A program made the position numbers and the translations under genes. Below the pieces are notes generated by a model, which worked only from the letters and a program-made list of their open reading frames with translations, was not told the origin of the DNA and searched no databases. Below are positions 1 to 8,746 of a DNA stretch of 24,802 bases, piece after piece (the first letter of the stretch is position 1; each line of letters starts with the position of its first letter). This DNA is from an uncultured Bacteroidales bacterium (GTDB taxonomy: Bacteria > Bacteroidota > Bacteroidia > Bacteroidales > Marinilabiliaceae). Where the stretch lies: positions 1 to 24,802 of the forward strand of contig CAKUYZ010000021.1 of the NCBI GenBank assembly GCA_934717675.1, given 5' to 3'.

Positions 1-2
1 CC

Positions 3-884
3 CTGGCGGACGAGGACCCGTCTGGCATAACGCCAGACGGATTCTTCTTCTGCTCCAACAGGGGCGGAGACTTCGGCCTGTTCACGACAAAGCTGGCTAA
101 TGGCGGCCGATGCACCGACGTGGTGAGGCTGGAAGACCCCATTGACCTGCGCGGCAGCGAGGTGGCAGGATGCCTCTCCCCATCGGGAGACACGCTCTAT
201 TTCTCCGGCACAGACCTCAATGGCAAGCTGGACATATATTACTCCATCCGCTCCTATAACGGCCAGTGGATGGAGGCGAGGCCCGTGCCTGGGCTTGTGA
301 ACAGGGTGGAAAGCGATGAGAACTACCCCTACCTGGCCAAGAACGGCACACGCCTTTTCTTCGCCTCCGACCGCGAGGGGACGATGGGCGGCTACGACAT
401 TTTCTACTCCGACTTCGACTTCCGCAAATACGAGTGGGGCAAGCCCGTGCAATTGCCATACCCTATCAACGACACCTATGACAACATGACCATCTCGTTT
501 ACCGACGATGGTCGCTACGCCTACGTCTCGCTCTTCCGCGACGACAGCATGGGTGGCCGCGACATATACTCGCTCCTTTTTGACCATGTGTTGCCATCGT
601 CCGCCATTGTCCGCTACAACGTGAGGATGCGCGACGCCAAGAAACGCCCCACGGACATCACGGAGCAGCCGCACATTGAGGTGCGCGACGACTACGGCGA
701 CATTGTGGCCATCGAGAGAGTGAACATGCGCACCCACTCCTTTCTTGTGGTCCTGGACCCTGGCACCTACACCCTCTCACTAGACATGGACGGTGTTAAA
801 CACTACGAGGAGCAAATTGTGGTGGAGGAGAGGACCTACGACGCCACGCCCATCAACAAGACAATAACGCTAGAGTCGCTATAA
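3..884 (+). CDS. PD40/WD40-like beta-propeller repeat protein (5' end outside window)
   Basis: The frame is open from the window edge to a TAA at 882-884, so only the last 293 residues are seen and the true start lies upstream. At least four copies of a PD40-type blade can be read, each with an aromatic strand and a small/Asp/Gly turn: FFFCSNRGGDFGLF, LYFSGTDLNGKLDIYY, LFFASDREGTMGGYDIFY and AYVSLFRDDSMGGRDIYS. After the propeller comes about 95 residues that look like a beta-sandwich of the carboxypeptidase-regulatory type (PGTYTLSLDMDG). Envelope proteins of Bacteroidota, including type IX secretion accessory proteins, often join PD40 blades to such a domain and an OmpA domain; no OmpA domain follows here. 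An exported or periplasmic place is inferred because the signal peptide is out of view. The exonuclease gene starts 42 nt downstream, so the two are probably co-transcribed. Specific function unknown. Confidence 0.8.
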   Translation: MADEDPSGITPDGFFFCSNRGGDFGLFTTKLANGGRCTDVVRLEDPIDLRGSEVAGCLSPSGDTLYFSGTDLNGKLDIYYSIRSYNGQWMEARPVPGLVNRVESDENYPYLAKNGTRLFFASDREGTMGGYDIFYSDFDFRKYEWGKPVQLPYPINDTYDNMTISFTDDGRYAYVSLFRDDSMGGRDIYSLLFDHVLPSSAIVRYNVRMRDAKKRPTDITEQPHIEVRDDYGDIVAIERVNMRTHSFLVVLDPGTYTLSLDMDGVKHYEEQIVVEERTYDATPINKTITLESL

Positions 885-926
885 CGACCTCGAGCAAACG
901 ACAGACGAACATAAAAACAATAGGCG

Positions 927-1706
927 ATGAACATTAAACTGACGCGCCCGATAGTTTTTTTCGACCTTGAGACCACGGGTCTCAACATAGGTCACGACCA
1001 CATTGTGGAGATCTCGCTCATCAAGATATTCCCCGACGAGCACCGAGAGAGTTTCACGCAACGCATCAACCCAGGAATACACATCCCCGAGGAGGCGACG
1101 GCCGTCCACGGCATCTCTGACGCCGACGTGGCGGACAAGCCACTCTTCAAAGACGTGGCCCGCCGCGTTGCGGACATCATCCAGGGTTGCGACCTTGGCG
1201 GCTTCAACAGCAACAAATTCGACATCCCCATGCTCGCCGAGGAGTTTATGGCAGTGGGCATGACGGACGTAGACCTGCGCCGCTCAAATTTCATTGACGT
1301 GCAGGTCATATTTCACAAAAAGGAGCAGCGCACGCTCACCGCGGCATATAAATTTTATTGCGACAAGGACTTGGAGGGCGCACATGGCGCCTTTGCAGAC
1401 ACGTCGGCCACAGTTGACGTATTTCTGGCGCAAATAGACCGGTATGCCGACCTGCCCAAAGATATCAAAGGGTTGGCGGACTTCTCGCAGATGTCTCGCA
1501 ACGTGGACTTCGCCGGCCGCTTTGTATATGACGCCAACGGAGTGGAGACGTTCAACTTCGGCAAACACAAGGGCAAGAGCGTGGAGCAGGTGCTGCGCAC
1601 CGAGCCAAGCTACTTTGACTGGATGATGAATGGAGACTTCAGCCGCGACACGAAACGCGTCTTGACAGAGATACGCCTCAGGATGGGAGGCCAGCAACGC
1701 CGATGA
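927..1706 (+). CDS. DnaQ-like DEDDh 3'-5' exonuclease with ExoX-like C-terminal domain
   Basis: A 259-residue protein of the DNA polymerase III epsilon / exonuclease superfamily. All three exonuclease motifs are visible: ExoI FDLETTG with D13 and E15, ExoII GGFNSNKFD with D99, and ExoIII with H153 and D158 (HGAFAD), which defines the DEDDh subgroup that removes nucleotides from DNA 3' ends with two metal ions. Residues about 208-250 (FNFGKHKGKSVEQVL, then SYFDWMM) form a small domain like the one at the C terminus of exodeoxyribonuclease X-like proteins. Because of this domain it may be a repair or general exonuclease rather than the replicative proofreading subunit; the sequence alone does not decide. 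The start ATG at 927 lies 42 nt after the previous stop, and the TGA overlaps the next gene's ATG (ATGA). Confidence 0.88.
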   Translation: MNIKLTRPIVFFDLETTGLNIGHDHIVEISLIKIFPDEHRESFTQRINPGIHIPEEATAVHGISDADVADKPLFKDVARRVADIIQGCDLGGFNSNKFDIPMLAEEFMAVGMTDVDLRRSNFIDVQVIFHKKEQRTLTAAYKFYCDKDLEGAHGAFADTSATVDVFLAQIDRYADLPKDIKGLADFSQMSRNVDFAGRFVYDANGVETFNFGKHKGKSVEQVLRTEPSYFDWMMNGDFSRDTKRVLTEIRLRMGGQQRR

Positions 1707-2314
1707 AGATTATCTGCGTAGGACTCAACTATCCGCGCCACGCCGACGAAATTGGCATGAGGCCTGCCGCCGACCCGGTCATCTTCATGAAGCCGGACAC
1801 CGCTCTGCTGCGCGACAACAGCCCTTTCTATGTGCCGGACTGGGCCGAGCGGTTTGACTACGAGACGGAGCTGGTGTTTCGCATATCGCGCCTGGGGCGA
1901 CACATTGAGGAGCGTTTCGCACACAGGTATTATGATGCGGTGGGGCTTGGCATTGACTTCACGGCGCGAGACACGCAGCAAAGGCTGATGGCCGAGGGCC
2001 GCCCGTGGGAGATTTGCAAGGCTTTTGACTACTCCGCCGCAATATCGAAATTCATCCCACTGTCGGAATTGCCGCCAGTGCCAGAGTTGCGTTTCGGCCT
2101 CGAGGTGAACGGGCAAAAGAGACAAGAGGGCGTGGCTGGGCAGATGCTGCACTCGATAGACGCCATAATAGCCTACGCGTCTCGTTTCTTCTCGCTCCGC
2201 ATAGGCGACATTATCTTTACCGGCACGCCCACGGGCGTAGGGCCTGTCAAGGAGGGGGACCGGCTCACGGCCACCTTGGAGGGGCGCACAATGCTGGATT
2301 TCCTTATAAAATAG
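1703..2314 (+). CDS. Fumarylacetoacetate hydrolase (FAH) family protein
   Basis: A 203-residue, single-domain member of the FAH family, the size of bacterial acylpyruvate hydrolases and oxaloacetate tautomerase/decarboxylase-like enzymes. It starts at once with the FAH fold (MKIICVGLNYPRHADE). The acidic metal ligands fit E54 and E56 (YETELVFRI) and D85 (GLGIDF); K106 sits in the usual lysine position before the FD pair. The C terminus carries the family signature GTPTGVGPVKEGD (residues 174-186). Such enzymes split or tautomerise beta-diketo acids such as acylpyruvates with a divalent metal; the substrate here cannot be told. The ATG overlaps the TGA of the exonuclease gene (ATGA), which suggests translational coupling. 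The kinase gene follows after 45 nt. No aromatic catabolism genes are nearby, so a metabolite-repair role is an inference. Confidence 0.87.
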   Translation: MKIICVGLNYPRHADEIGMRPAADPVIFMKPDTALLRDNSPFYVPDWAERFDYETELVFRISRLGRHIEERFAHRYYDAVGLGIDFTARDTQQRLMAEGRPWEICKAFDYSAAISKFIPLSELPPVPELRFGLEVNGQKRQEGVAGQMLHSIDAIIAYASRFFSLRIGDIIFTGTPTGVGPVKEGDRLTATLEGRTMLDFLIK

Positions 2315-2359
2315 TTCATCCCGCACGGGCTCGGCCAGCTATCGCAAAAGCCACTTGTC

Positions 2360-5300
2360 GTGAAGTTGCTCACATCCATAATGCCAAGACGCGGATGGAT
2401 ATGCGGTATGGCCATATCCATTACCGCCGCCATTGTGTCATTGTGCGCCTACGCCCTCATCACCAAAAGTGACGGGGCTGTGGACACAGCAGCCGAGAGC
2501 CGAAGGCTGGGGCGGGCGATGGAGCAGCATGACAAGGCCATGGGCCAATGGCTGAGCGAAGTGGCAGATACATTGGCTGGCAATGGCATGGAGAGCCTGC
2601 CGCGAGGCTGCGCCTCGGACTATTCACTTTACGTCTTCGAGAACGGCCAAATGCGCCTTTGGCACAATGCCTGCCTGCCCACCGCCAACCCTACGCCATC
2701 CGCCATCCGCAGCCCGATGCTGGAGGCCGAGAACGGATGGTTCTACGTCAAGACCCTCCACCGCGGCAATTTGCACCTCTCGGCCCTGCTGCGCATTCGC
2801 AGCCGCTTCCCGTATGACAACGACTACCTGACCGATCGCTTTCACCCCTCGCTGCGCCTGCCAGACGGCACCGACATATCCACCGACCATGAGCGCGGGG
2901 CGGCAGTCTATTCGCCCAACGGCGCATACCTCTTTTCCGTCACCTATGGCCCAGGATACGCGGCGCGCCTCACGACGTGCCAATACGTCTTGGCCATAAT
3001 TTTTTTGGCTCTTGGCGTGGCTTGCGCCGCGGCCGCCGTGGTGTTCGCCTCGGTTTTCGTCTCCCGACGCGTGGGGAGATGGCAGTCCCTCGCATTCGCG
3101 GCGTTCGGCTTCGTGACCATATATATGGCCAGCCTGGCCATCAACCCTCCGGAGGCCGATGGCCAATCCACGCTTTTCTCGCTCCAGTTCTTCTCATTCG
3201 ACTGGTGGATTCCGTCATTGGCCTATCTGCTCCTGGCCGCAGGGCTGCTTACGGCTTGGAGCGCACTCTACTTCCGCCAGACCCTCATCCGCACTCGTCA
3301 CGGCCTTGCCATATTGGCGGCCAGTGTGGCTCCATGGGTGGCGTTTATGTTGGCCAATGGGCTGTTAGACACCATGGTGCGCCACTCGCAAGGGTTGTCG
3401 TTTTATGTTGGCGAGCTTGGCCTCACGTCCCCCACTCTGATAAAATTGGTCATTGTGTCGCTGCTGCTCATGGGTCCATGTCTGGTGTTTGAGCGTAGCT
3501 ACTCGTGCGCGAGCGGGTCGTGGGGGTGGAGGCGCTTTGGCCTGTGCGCCTTGGCGGGGTCAAGCGCGGCGGGGTTTGTGGCTTGGCTGTGGGGATGGCC
3601 TCAGGCGTGGATGGCGAGCGTGGAGTATGGCGCGCTGTGCGTGGCTTTTTTCTTGATGAAGAGAGCCTCGGCCCGCGTGATGCTCTTCAGCCACTTCATC
3701 TGGACGCTTATGCTCCTGGCCCTCATTGCAGCCTCGCGCCTGACGGTGCTAAACGCCGACAAGGAGATGGCATACAGGAAGTTGCTTTCGACAAACCTCT
3801 CATTCCAGATGATGAGGGAAGACGACCCCATTGCCGAGCAGTTGCTGCCATCGGTCCAGGGTGCGCTGACGGCCGACACCACCACCTTGCGCCTCATGGA
3901 GGCCAAAGACATTCTCCACGACCAAATTTTCACCCACCTGCGCAGCGCGGTCTTTGGCGGCTACTTCACGCGCTTCGACCTGCAAGTGATCCCATGCCGC
4001 GGCATGGGCAGCACCATCCAGATGACCAACACCGGCGACCTGTATGACTGCCTGCCATATTTTGACCAACTCATTGCCACCCACGGCCGCAAGGTTGCCG
4101 GAGCAAACAAATTCTACTGCATTGACGATGGCGATGGCCGCCCGTGTTACCTAGGCGTCTTCCCCTTAAGCCACACAGACGCGCCAAACAACCTCTTCGT
4201 CCAACTGACGCGCAAAGCCATCACGCAGGGGGTGGGCTATCCCGAACTCCTCATAAACAAGCGAGACAGGATGGACGAGAACAAGCTCCACGGCTACTCC
4301 TACGCCAAATATGCCGACGGGCGGCTGGTGTACCGCTACGGCACATTTGACTATCCGCTTGTGAGGACGTCTCTCTTGTCCGACTCCGCCAACACGTTCA
4401 CTCAATCTGACGGATATTCGCACCTGATGTGCCAGACGTCGGCACGGCAGGCCCTGGTGGTGAGCTACCCGGTCATGACCCTCTCGCACTTCCTGACTTG
4501 CTACTCATTCATATTCCTCGGAATGCTTGTCTTGTGCCCCGTCATAATGCTCATCGCGTCGCACTCCCGCCGCTCGCACTGGGCACACATGAGCTTGAGC
4601 GAGAGACTCCACGCCGGCCTGGTCATCTTCGTGATGTTCCTTTTCGTCCTCCTCTGCGCTGTGTCCAGCATCCAGTCAATGGGAGACTATGAGCAAGAGA
4701 GCCGCAACCGACTGTCTGACGCGCTCCAGGCCGTGGAGGCAGCAATGACTGACGAGCTGTCGGGCGCAAGCCCAAGGGAACTGGCCACAAACCACGCCTA
4801 CACCGTGGAGATAGACAACGCCCTGCAACGAGCCGCAGAACCGTTCGCAGCCGACGCCCATCTCTTCTCTGCCGACGGCAAGCTGATAGGCACGTCACGC
4901 CGCGAGATGTTTATGAGTGGACTGGTGGCCCCGCTGATGAATGACGAGGCTAAAGGGATGTTGGCGAGTGGCAAGGGCGAAGCCTTTGTGCAAGAGCGGA
5001 TAGGCAAGTTGCTCCACTACGCCATATACGCCCCGCTCTTCAATGACGGAGGCGAGCTGCTGGGCTACGTCAACGTGCCATTTTTCAACGACGTGAGCGC
5101 AATGCGGCGACAGATGATGTCTACCATAGTGCCAATAACCAACTCCATGATGCTCATCATCTTGCTGGCCATCGTATTCTCCTACGTCATGGCGCACGGC
5201 ATCATGCGGCACCTGACGGAGCTGCGCGACATTTTGCGAAACTCTGACATTGACAGCCGCGGGGCGAAACTGGCCTACCCCTATGACGACGAAGTGGGGC

Positions 5301-6046
5301 AGATTGTCACCGCATATAACAAGATGACGGCCCAACTCCACGCCTCGGCCGAGCGACTGGCGGCCACAGAGCGCGAAAGCACATGGCGCGAGATGGCGCG
5401 GCAAGTGGCTCACGAGATAAAGAACCCCCTGACGCCCATGAAGCTCTCGGTCCAATATCTGCTGCGCATATGGGAGACACGGCGCGAGAACTTTGAACCC
5501 ATGCTTCATAAGACGGCACAGACGCTCATTGAGCAGATAGACCAGCTGACATCCGTAGCCTCGCAGTTTTCCGGCATAGCCAAAATGAAACAGGCCGAGC
5601 CGGAACCCATGGACCTGGCGGCCCGCCTCACGGCCACGACTACACTCTTCTCGCGCTCCGAAGACTCCACGCTCACCTATGAAGGCCCTAAAGACGGAGT
5701 GTGGATAATGGCCGACCCCGACCTTATGACAAGCGTCTTCAACAACCTGATAAAGAACGCCCAGCAGAGCGCTAAAGACGGCCGGAGAGTGGACATTGCG
5801 GTGAGGCTCAGCCACAATGGCGAGACGGCCACAGTGGACGTGACGGACAATGGAGACGGGATTGACGACGATGTGAAGGAGAAAATATTCAAGCCCAACT
5901 TCACAACCAAGAGCACGGGCATGGGCCTGGGCTTGGCCATAACCAAAACCATCGTGACGAACAGCGGTGGCCAAATATCTTTCGCCACCGCGCGCGGCCG
6001 CGGCACCACATTTACGGTCTCACTGCCCCTGCTGCGTCAAGACTAG
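2360..6046 (+). CDS. Large multi-pass sensor histidine kinase (NtrY-like), orphan
   Basis: A 1228-residue membrane histidine kinase. The kinase core is intact: HAMP-like linker about 948-1000, H-box with phospho-acceptor H1018 (VAHEIKNPLTPMKLS), N-box around N1129-N1133 (NNLIKNAQQ), G1 box DNGDGI from D1163, and G2 box GMGLGLA near 1187-1193. The HEIKNPLTPMKLS signature is typical of NtrY-type kinases. Hydrophobic segments fit 12 passes: about 17-36, 207-234, 242-261, 285-304, 313-334, 359-377, 391-410, 416-432, 441-460, 711-733, 750-771 and 924-947, with basic residues in the predicted cytoplasmic loops. This leaves three large outside regions: 37-206, 461-710 and 772-923. The start used is GTG at 2360; ATG at 2381 (residue 8) is an equal alternative. 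No response regulator is adjacent. The stop shares CTAG with the opposing gene. The signal sensed is unknown. Confidence 0.88.
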   Translation: MKLLTSIMPRRGWICGMAISITAAIVSLCAYALITKSDGAVDTAAESRRLGRAMEQHDKAMGQWLSEVADTLAGNGMESLPRGCASDYSLYVFENGQMRLWHNACLPTANPTPSAIRSPMLEAENGWFYVKTLHRGNLHLSALLRIRSRFPYDNDYLTDRFHPSLRLPDGTDISTDHERGAAVYSPNGAYLFSVTYGPGYAARLTTCQYVLAIIFLALGVACAAAAVVFASVFVSRRVGRWQSLAFAAFGFVTIYMASLAINPPEADGQSTLFSLQFFSFDWWIPSLAYLLLAAGLLTAWSALYFRQTLIRTRHGLAILAASVAPWVAFMLANGLLDTMVRHSQGLSFYVGELGLTSPTLIKLVIVSLLLMGPCLVFERSYSCASGSWGWRRFGLCALAGSSAAGFVAWLWGWPQAWMASVEYGALCVAFFLMKRASARVMLFSHFIWTLMLLALIAASRLTVLNADKEMAYRKLLSTNLSFQMMREDDPIAEQLLPSVQGALTADTTTLRLMEAKDILHDQIFTHLRSAVFGGYFTRFDLQVIPCRGMGSTIQMTNTGDLYDCLPYFDQLIATHGRKVAGANKFYCIDDGDGRPCYLGVFPLSHTDAPNNLFVQLTRKAITQGVGYPELLINKRDRMDENKLHGYSYAKYADGRLVYRYGTFDYPLVRTSLLSDSANTFTQSDGYSHLMCQTSARQALVVSYPVMTLSHFLTCYSFIFLGMLVLCPVIMLIASHSRRSHWAHMSLSERLHAGLVIFVMFLFVLLCAVSSIQSMGDYEQESRNRLSDALQAVEAAMTDELSGASPRELATNHAYTVEIDNALQRAAEPFAADAHLFSADGKLIGTSRREMFMSGLVAPLMNDEAKGMLASGKGEAFVQERIGKLLHYAIYAPLFNDGGELLGYVNVPFFNDVSAMRRQMMSTIVPITNSMMLIILLAIVFSYVMAHGIMRHLTELRDILRNSDIDSRGAKLAYPYDDEVGQIVTAYNKMTAQLHASAERLAATERESTWREMARQVAHEIKNPLTPMKLSVQYLLRIWETRRENFEPMLHKTAQTLIEQIDQLTSVASQFSGIAKMKQAEPEPMDLAARLTATTTLFSRSEDSTLTYEGPKDGVWIMADPDLMTSVFNNLIKNAQQSAKDGRRVDIAVRLSHNGETATVDVTDNGDGIDDDVKEKIFKPNFTTKSTGMGLGLAITKTIVTNSGGQISFATARGRGTTFTVSLPLLRQD

Positions 6047-8634
6047 AGCTTGAGGGCGAATTGGGCTCGCAAGCCCCAACGCGGCGCGCCGTCGCGATCG
6101 TCACCCACAGCTCGCCAAACAAAGTCGACGCGGAAGAAACGCAAGATGTTGTCAATGCCCGCATTAAGCTCAACGTAGGGTTTGGACGGCCCGCCGACAC
6201 CCTCCGGCATATCAAGCATGGCGGCATGGCGATGGCTCAGCCCACCAACCATCAGCTTGGCCCCGACCACCTCGCGCAACCCCAATTTATACACCAGCGG
6301 CAATTTATGAAGCAAGAGGCCGTCTAGCTGATAATCGGCATGGACGTAGACATATTTGTCGCAGACGAACTCCAAGTAATTCATCAGGTTGAAGTCGTAG
6401 CGGTAGAACCCGTAGGTCTTGTTGCCGCGGGCAATGTTGAGCGTGGTGTAGGGCAATCGTCCGAAGTAGATGCCGTCCTCAACGGCCAGGTCTAGCTTGG
6501 TCTGGCCAATATAGAAACGGTGCTTGACTGTGGAGTGCAGACGTGCGTAGGTGCCGTTTTTCGAGCCTGCGCGCGTGTGACCTCCCGCCACGGTGAAATG
6601 GACTATTGGGAAGTCTGTGGTGAGATACATACGTTGCAAGCCATCGTCCATAAACTTTTCGCGCCAAGAGAGGCGGAAGTCTAACGACACCTCTTGCTGC
6701 TCCACGCCGCCAATACGCTCGCCACCTTGCGTAAACGGGTAGTATCGGGGGCTCTCCTGCCACAAGGCTAAGGCCTGGAGGCGCGTCTGAAAACCCGTAA
6801 GCCACTCATTGTCATAGCGCAGGCGCACCTTTTGGCAATATTGCAGCTCGTCAATCTCCTCGCGCTTGAAGAGCTGCGCCACAATGTTGGTCTCGCTCGT
6901 AGATAGCATATTCTCATATAGGTAGAGAATGTTCTCGTCTTCACCAATTTTCATGAGACGGTCAGAGTAGTTGAGCTCCAGCGTGCGCCTCATGGGGCTT
7001 TTGAACCTGTAGCCCACCCCGGCACCGAAAGTGGGGCGCGTGTTCTTGAAGCCGTAGCCCACAATGCCGCTGAAGACCCACTGCTCGCTCACTTCCTTAC
7101 TCGTGCGGAGACCCGCGCCAAGATGCAGCCCCTCAATTTTATTGGTGTTGAACATCTCCCCAATGGGGCCAATCTCCACCGTGCCGACATCCACGAAACC
7201 CGTGATGGCGGCCTTGGCCAGGTGGTTGAACACCTTGATGGAGCCGACATTGTTGAGCGAGTCTATCATGGCGTTGGCGTCTTGCTGCTCCTTGGTCATC
7301 TCGGCGTGTCGGCGCTCCTCCCAAAAGGCGTCATCGCGTTGCTTATAGCCATCGGCCTTCAGAGTCTCAATGGCCAAGGCTTTTTTGCTCAACAGGAGCG
7401 GCTCCGGAGAGTCTAGGCGCACGCCGCTCTGCGAGTTATACATCCGGCACAATATCTCAAGCCTCTTTTTGTCTGAGTTGACGGGCATATAGTCCACATG
7501 CACCTCCATCTCGTTTGTCCCGAAAAACGGGATGGAGTCGTTCACCATTTGGTAAGAGCTGCTTATATTGAGCTTTTTGACAAAGTTGATGTTAGTGCCC
7601 TTGGGCATGGTGGCGGCAATGCGCAGAGGCGAGAAATGGCGCGTCTCAATGTCCATATTGCCCTCAAAGACCTTGTCACCTCGGTTTTTAGGGCGAAATT
7701 TCACGGTGTAGACCTTCACGCTGTCGGCGGGAGACGCCGTGGGGCCGGCCGTCATGACGCTATCGGTGATGAAAAAATCATAGTAGTGAAAACAATCGGA
7801 CGCAATGGGGCTCACAAAGCCCACGCCCAACATTTTCACCACATCGTCATAGAAATTTATCTCATTGTCCATGGCGTTGGAGAAACCGCCTATCTCATAT
7901 TGCTTAAAGACGTCTATGCCCCTCGTCCGGTCCGCCAACACCGTTGTGCGGGCCTTCAGCGGGTCGCGCTGCGTCTCATTATGGCTCAAGGTCTCGGAAA
8001 AATAGACAGGCAAGTAGCGCGAGCTGTCTTCGGCGCTCACTTTCATCAGTTTGGCCGCGTCGCGAAGAATCAGTCCCTTTTGCGCGGCCCTGTCGCTGAT
8101 GTTGGCGAGGCTATATTCCCACCGCGTATATTTCTCATATTCAGCGCGGTCATGATTGGCTGGGTTGTTTCGACCCTTGTTTGCCAAAACTGCCTTGAGG
8201 AGGCGGCGGGGAGCGTCGTCTGGCTTAACTGTGATCTCCTCAATGGATATGTTGTCCGGCCTCATTTTAATGACGAGGCTATCCCTGCCCCCCTTAATCT
8301 GGCTGATGACGCGAAACTGCTCATCATAGCCCATGGCACTGAAACGCAACGTGTCATAGCGCGCAGGCACCATGAGCGAGAAATGGCCGTCGAAATCGGT
8401 CTGCACGCCAATGAGCGTGGCTCGCACAAAAACGTTGGAGAAAGGCAACGTCTCGCCCGTCTCACTGTCCACGACCACGCCGCCCAGGTGTCGGTCAGGC
8501 CCCGTCAAGACGCGCTGCGACGCCACGGGCTTGCCCTTGCGCGCCGTCTTCTTGCGCTGTCCGTAGGCGGCAGGCATGGCCACGATGGCCGCGATGATAA
8601 ACAGTATGATGTGGAGAATTGCTTTTTTCTTCAT
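6043..8634 (-). CDS. DUF5686-type outer-membrane protein with carboxypeptidase-regulatory domain
   Basis: An 863-residue protein with a signal peptide (basic start, hydrophobic core, cleavage near AAYGQ at about 25). Residues about 48-125 form a CarboxypepD_reg-like domain (GGVVVDSETGETLPFSNVFV, later FDGHFSLMVP and FSAMGYDE), a plug-like module common on TonB-dependent and related outer-membrane proteins of Bacteroidota. The rest matches the plan of the DUF5686 family: a long middle region, then many alternating amphipathic strands in the second half (for example LHLGAGLRTS, GAGVGYRF, RRTLELNYSDR, YVYVHADYQL) ending in AQFALKL, consistent with a C-terminal barrel. Substrate and role are unknown. 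Its upstream element is a TATCTTTG box only 5 nt before the ATG, suggesting a very short leader. The TAG stop overlaps the stop of the convergent kinase gene, so no terminator can lie between them. Confidence 0.85.
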   Translation of the reverse strand: MKKKAILHIILFIIAAIVAMPAAYGQRKKTARKGKPVASQRVLTGPDRHLGGVVVDSETGETLPFSNVFVRATLIGVQTDFDGHFSLMVPARYDTLRFSAMGYDEQFRVISQIKGGRDSLVIKMRPDNISIEEITVKPDDAPRRLLKAVLANKGRNNPANHDRAEYEKYTRWEYSLANISDRAAQKGLILRDAAKLMKVSAEDSSRYLPVYFSETLSHNETQRDPLKARTTVLADRTRGIDVFKQYEIGGFSNAMDNEINFYDDVVKMLGVGFVSPIASDCFHYYDFFITDSVMTAGPTASPADSVKVYTVKFRPKNRGDKVFEGNMDIETRHFSPLRIAATMPKGTNINFVKKLNISSSYQMVNDSIPFFGTNEMEVHVDYMPVNSDKKRLEILCRMYNSQSGVRLDSPEPLLLSKKALAIETLKADGYKQRDDAFWEERRHAEMTKEQQDANAMIDSLNNVGSIKVFNHLAKAAITGFVDVGTVEIGPIGEMFNTNKIEGLHLGAGLRTSKEVSEQWVFSGIVGYGFKNTRPTFGAGVGYRFKSPMRRTLELNYSDRLMKIGEDENILYLYENMLSTSETNIVAQLFKREEIDELQYCQKVRLRYDNEWLTGFQTRLQALALWQESPRYYPFTQGGERIGGVEQQEVSLDFRLSWREKFMDDGLQRMYLTTDFPIVHFTVAGGHTRAGSKNGTYARLHSTVKHRFYIGQTKLDLAVEDGIYFGRLPYTTLNIARGNKTYGFYRYDFNLMNYLEFVCDKYVYVHADYQLDGLLLHKLPLVYKLGLREVVGAKLMVGGLSHRHAAMLDMPEGVGGPSKPYVELNAGIDNILRFFRVDFVWRAVGDDRDGAPRWGLRAQFALKL

Positions 8635-8639
8635 GGCGG

Positions 8640-8647
8640 CAAAGATA
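8640..8647 (-). promoter_or_regulatory. Bacteroidota-type -7 element before the DUF5686 gene
   Basis: On the minus strand the box reads TATCTTTG and fits TAnnTTTG, the -7 element of Bacteroidota housekeeping promoters. It ends 5 nt before the ATG at 8634, so the transcript would be nearly leaderless. No clear TTG is seen at the -33 spacing. Alternatively it is just part of the weakly conserved AT-rich region before the gene. Confidence 0.45.
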
Positions 8648-8724
8648 AAACTTAAAATACGATTTGAGTTTTATCTTGTGTTAAGTTGAACAAAAATAGG
8701 GTCGTGCGGATGGCCATATTTTCA

Positions 8725-8744
8725 CCTCTCCGACGTCGGAGGGG
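8725..8744. repeat. Loop-less GC-rich palindrome between rlhA-like and DUF5686 genes
   Basis: The core CTCCGACGTCGGAG (8728-8741) is a perfect 14-nt palindrome, and pairing extends three more positions each side with one G.T wobble. It sits 2 nt beyond the stop codon of the RlhA-like gene on the minus strand. No U-run follows, so it is a poor intrinsic terminator; a protein-binding site or mRNA 3'-end hairpin are alternatives. The remainder of the 112-nt gap is AT-rich with no gene. Confidence 0.5.
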
Positions 8745-8746
8745 CG

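Noticed and set aside
4895..5974. 359-codon open frame on the minus strand inside the kinase gene
   Set aside because: It is antisense to the conserved kinase core, has no recognisable domain, and is explained by GC-rich codon use.
7498..8655. 385-codon open frame on the plus strand opposite the DUF5686 gene
   Set aside because: No family match or start signal; it mirrors a gene with signal peptide and domain structure on the other strand.
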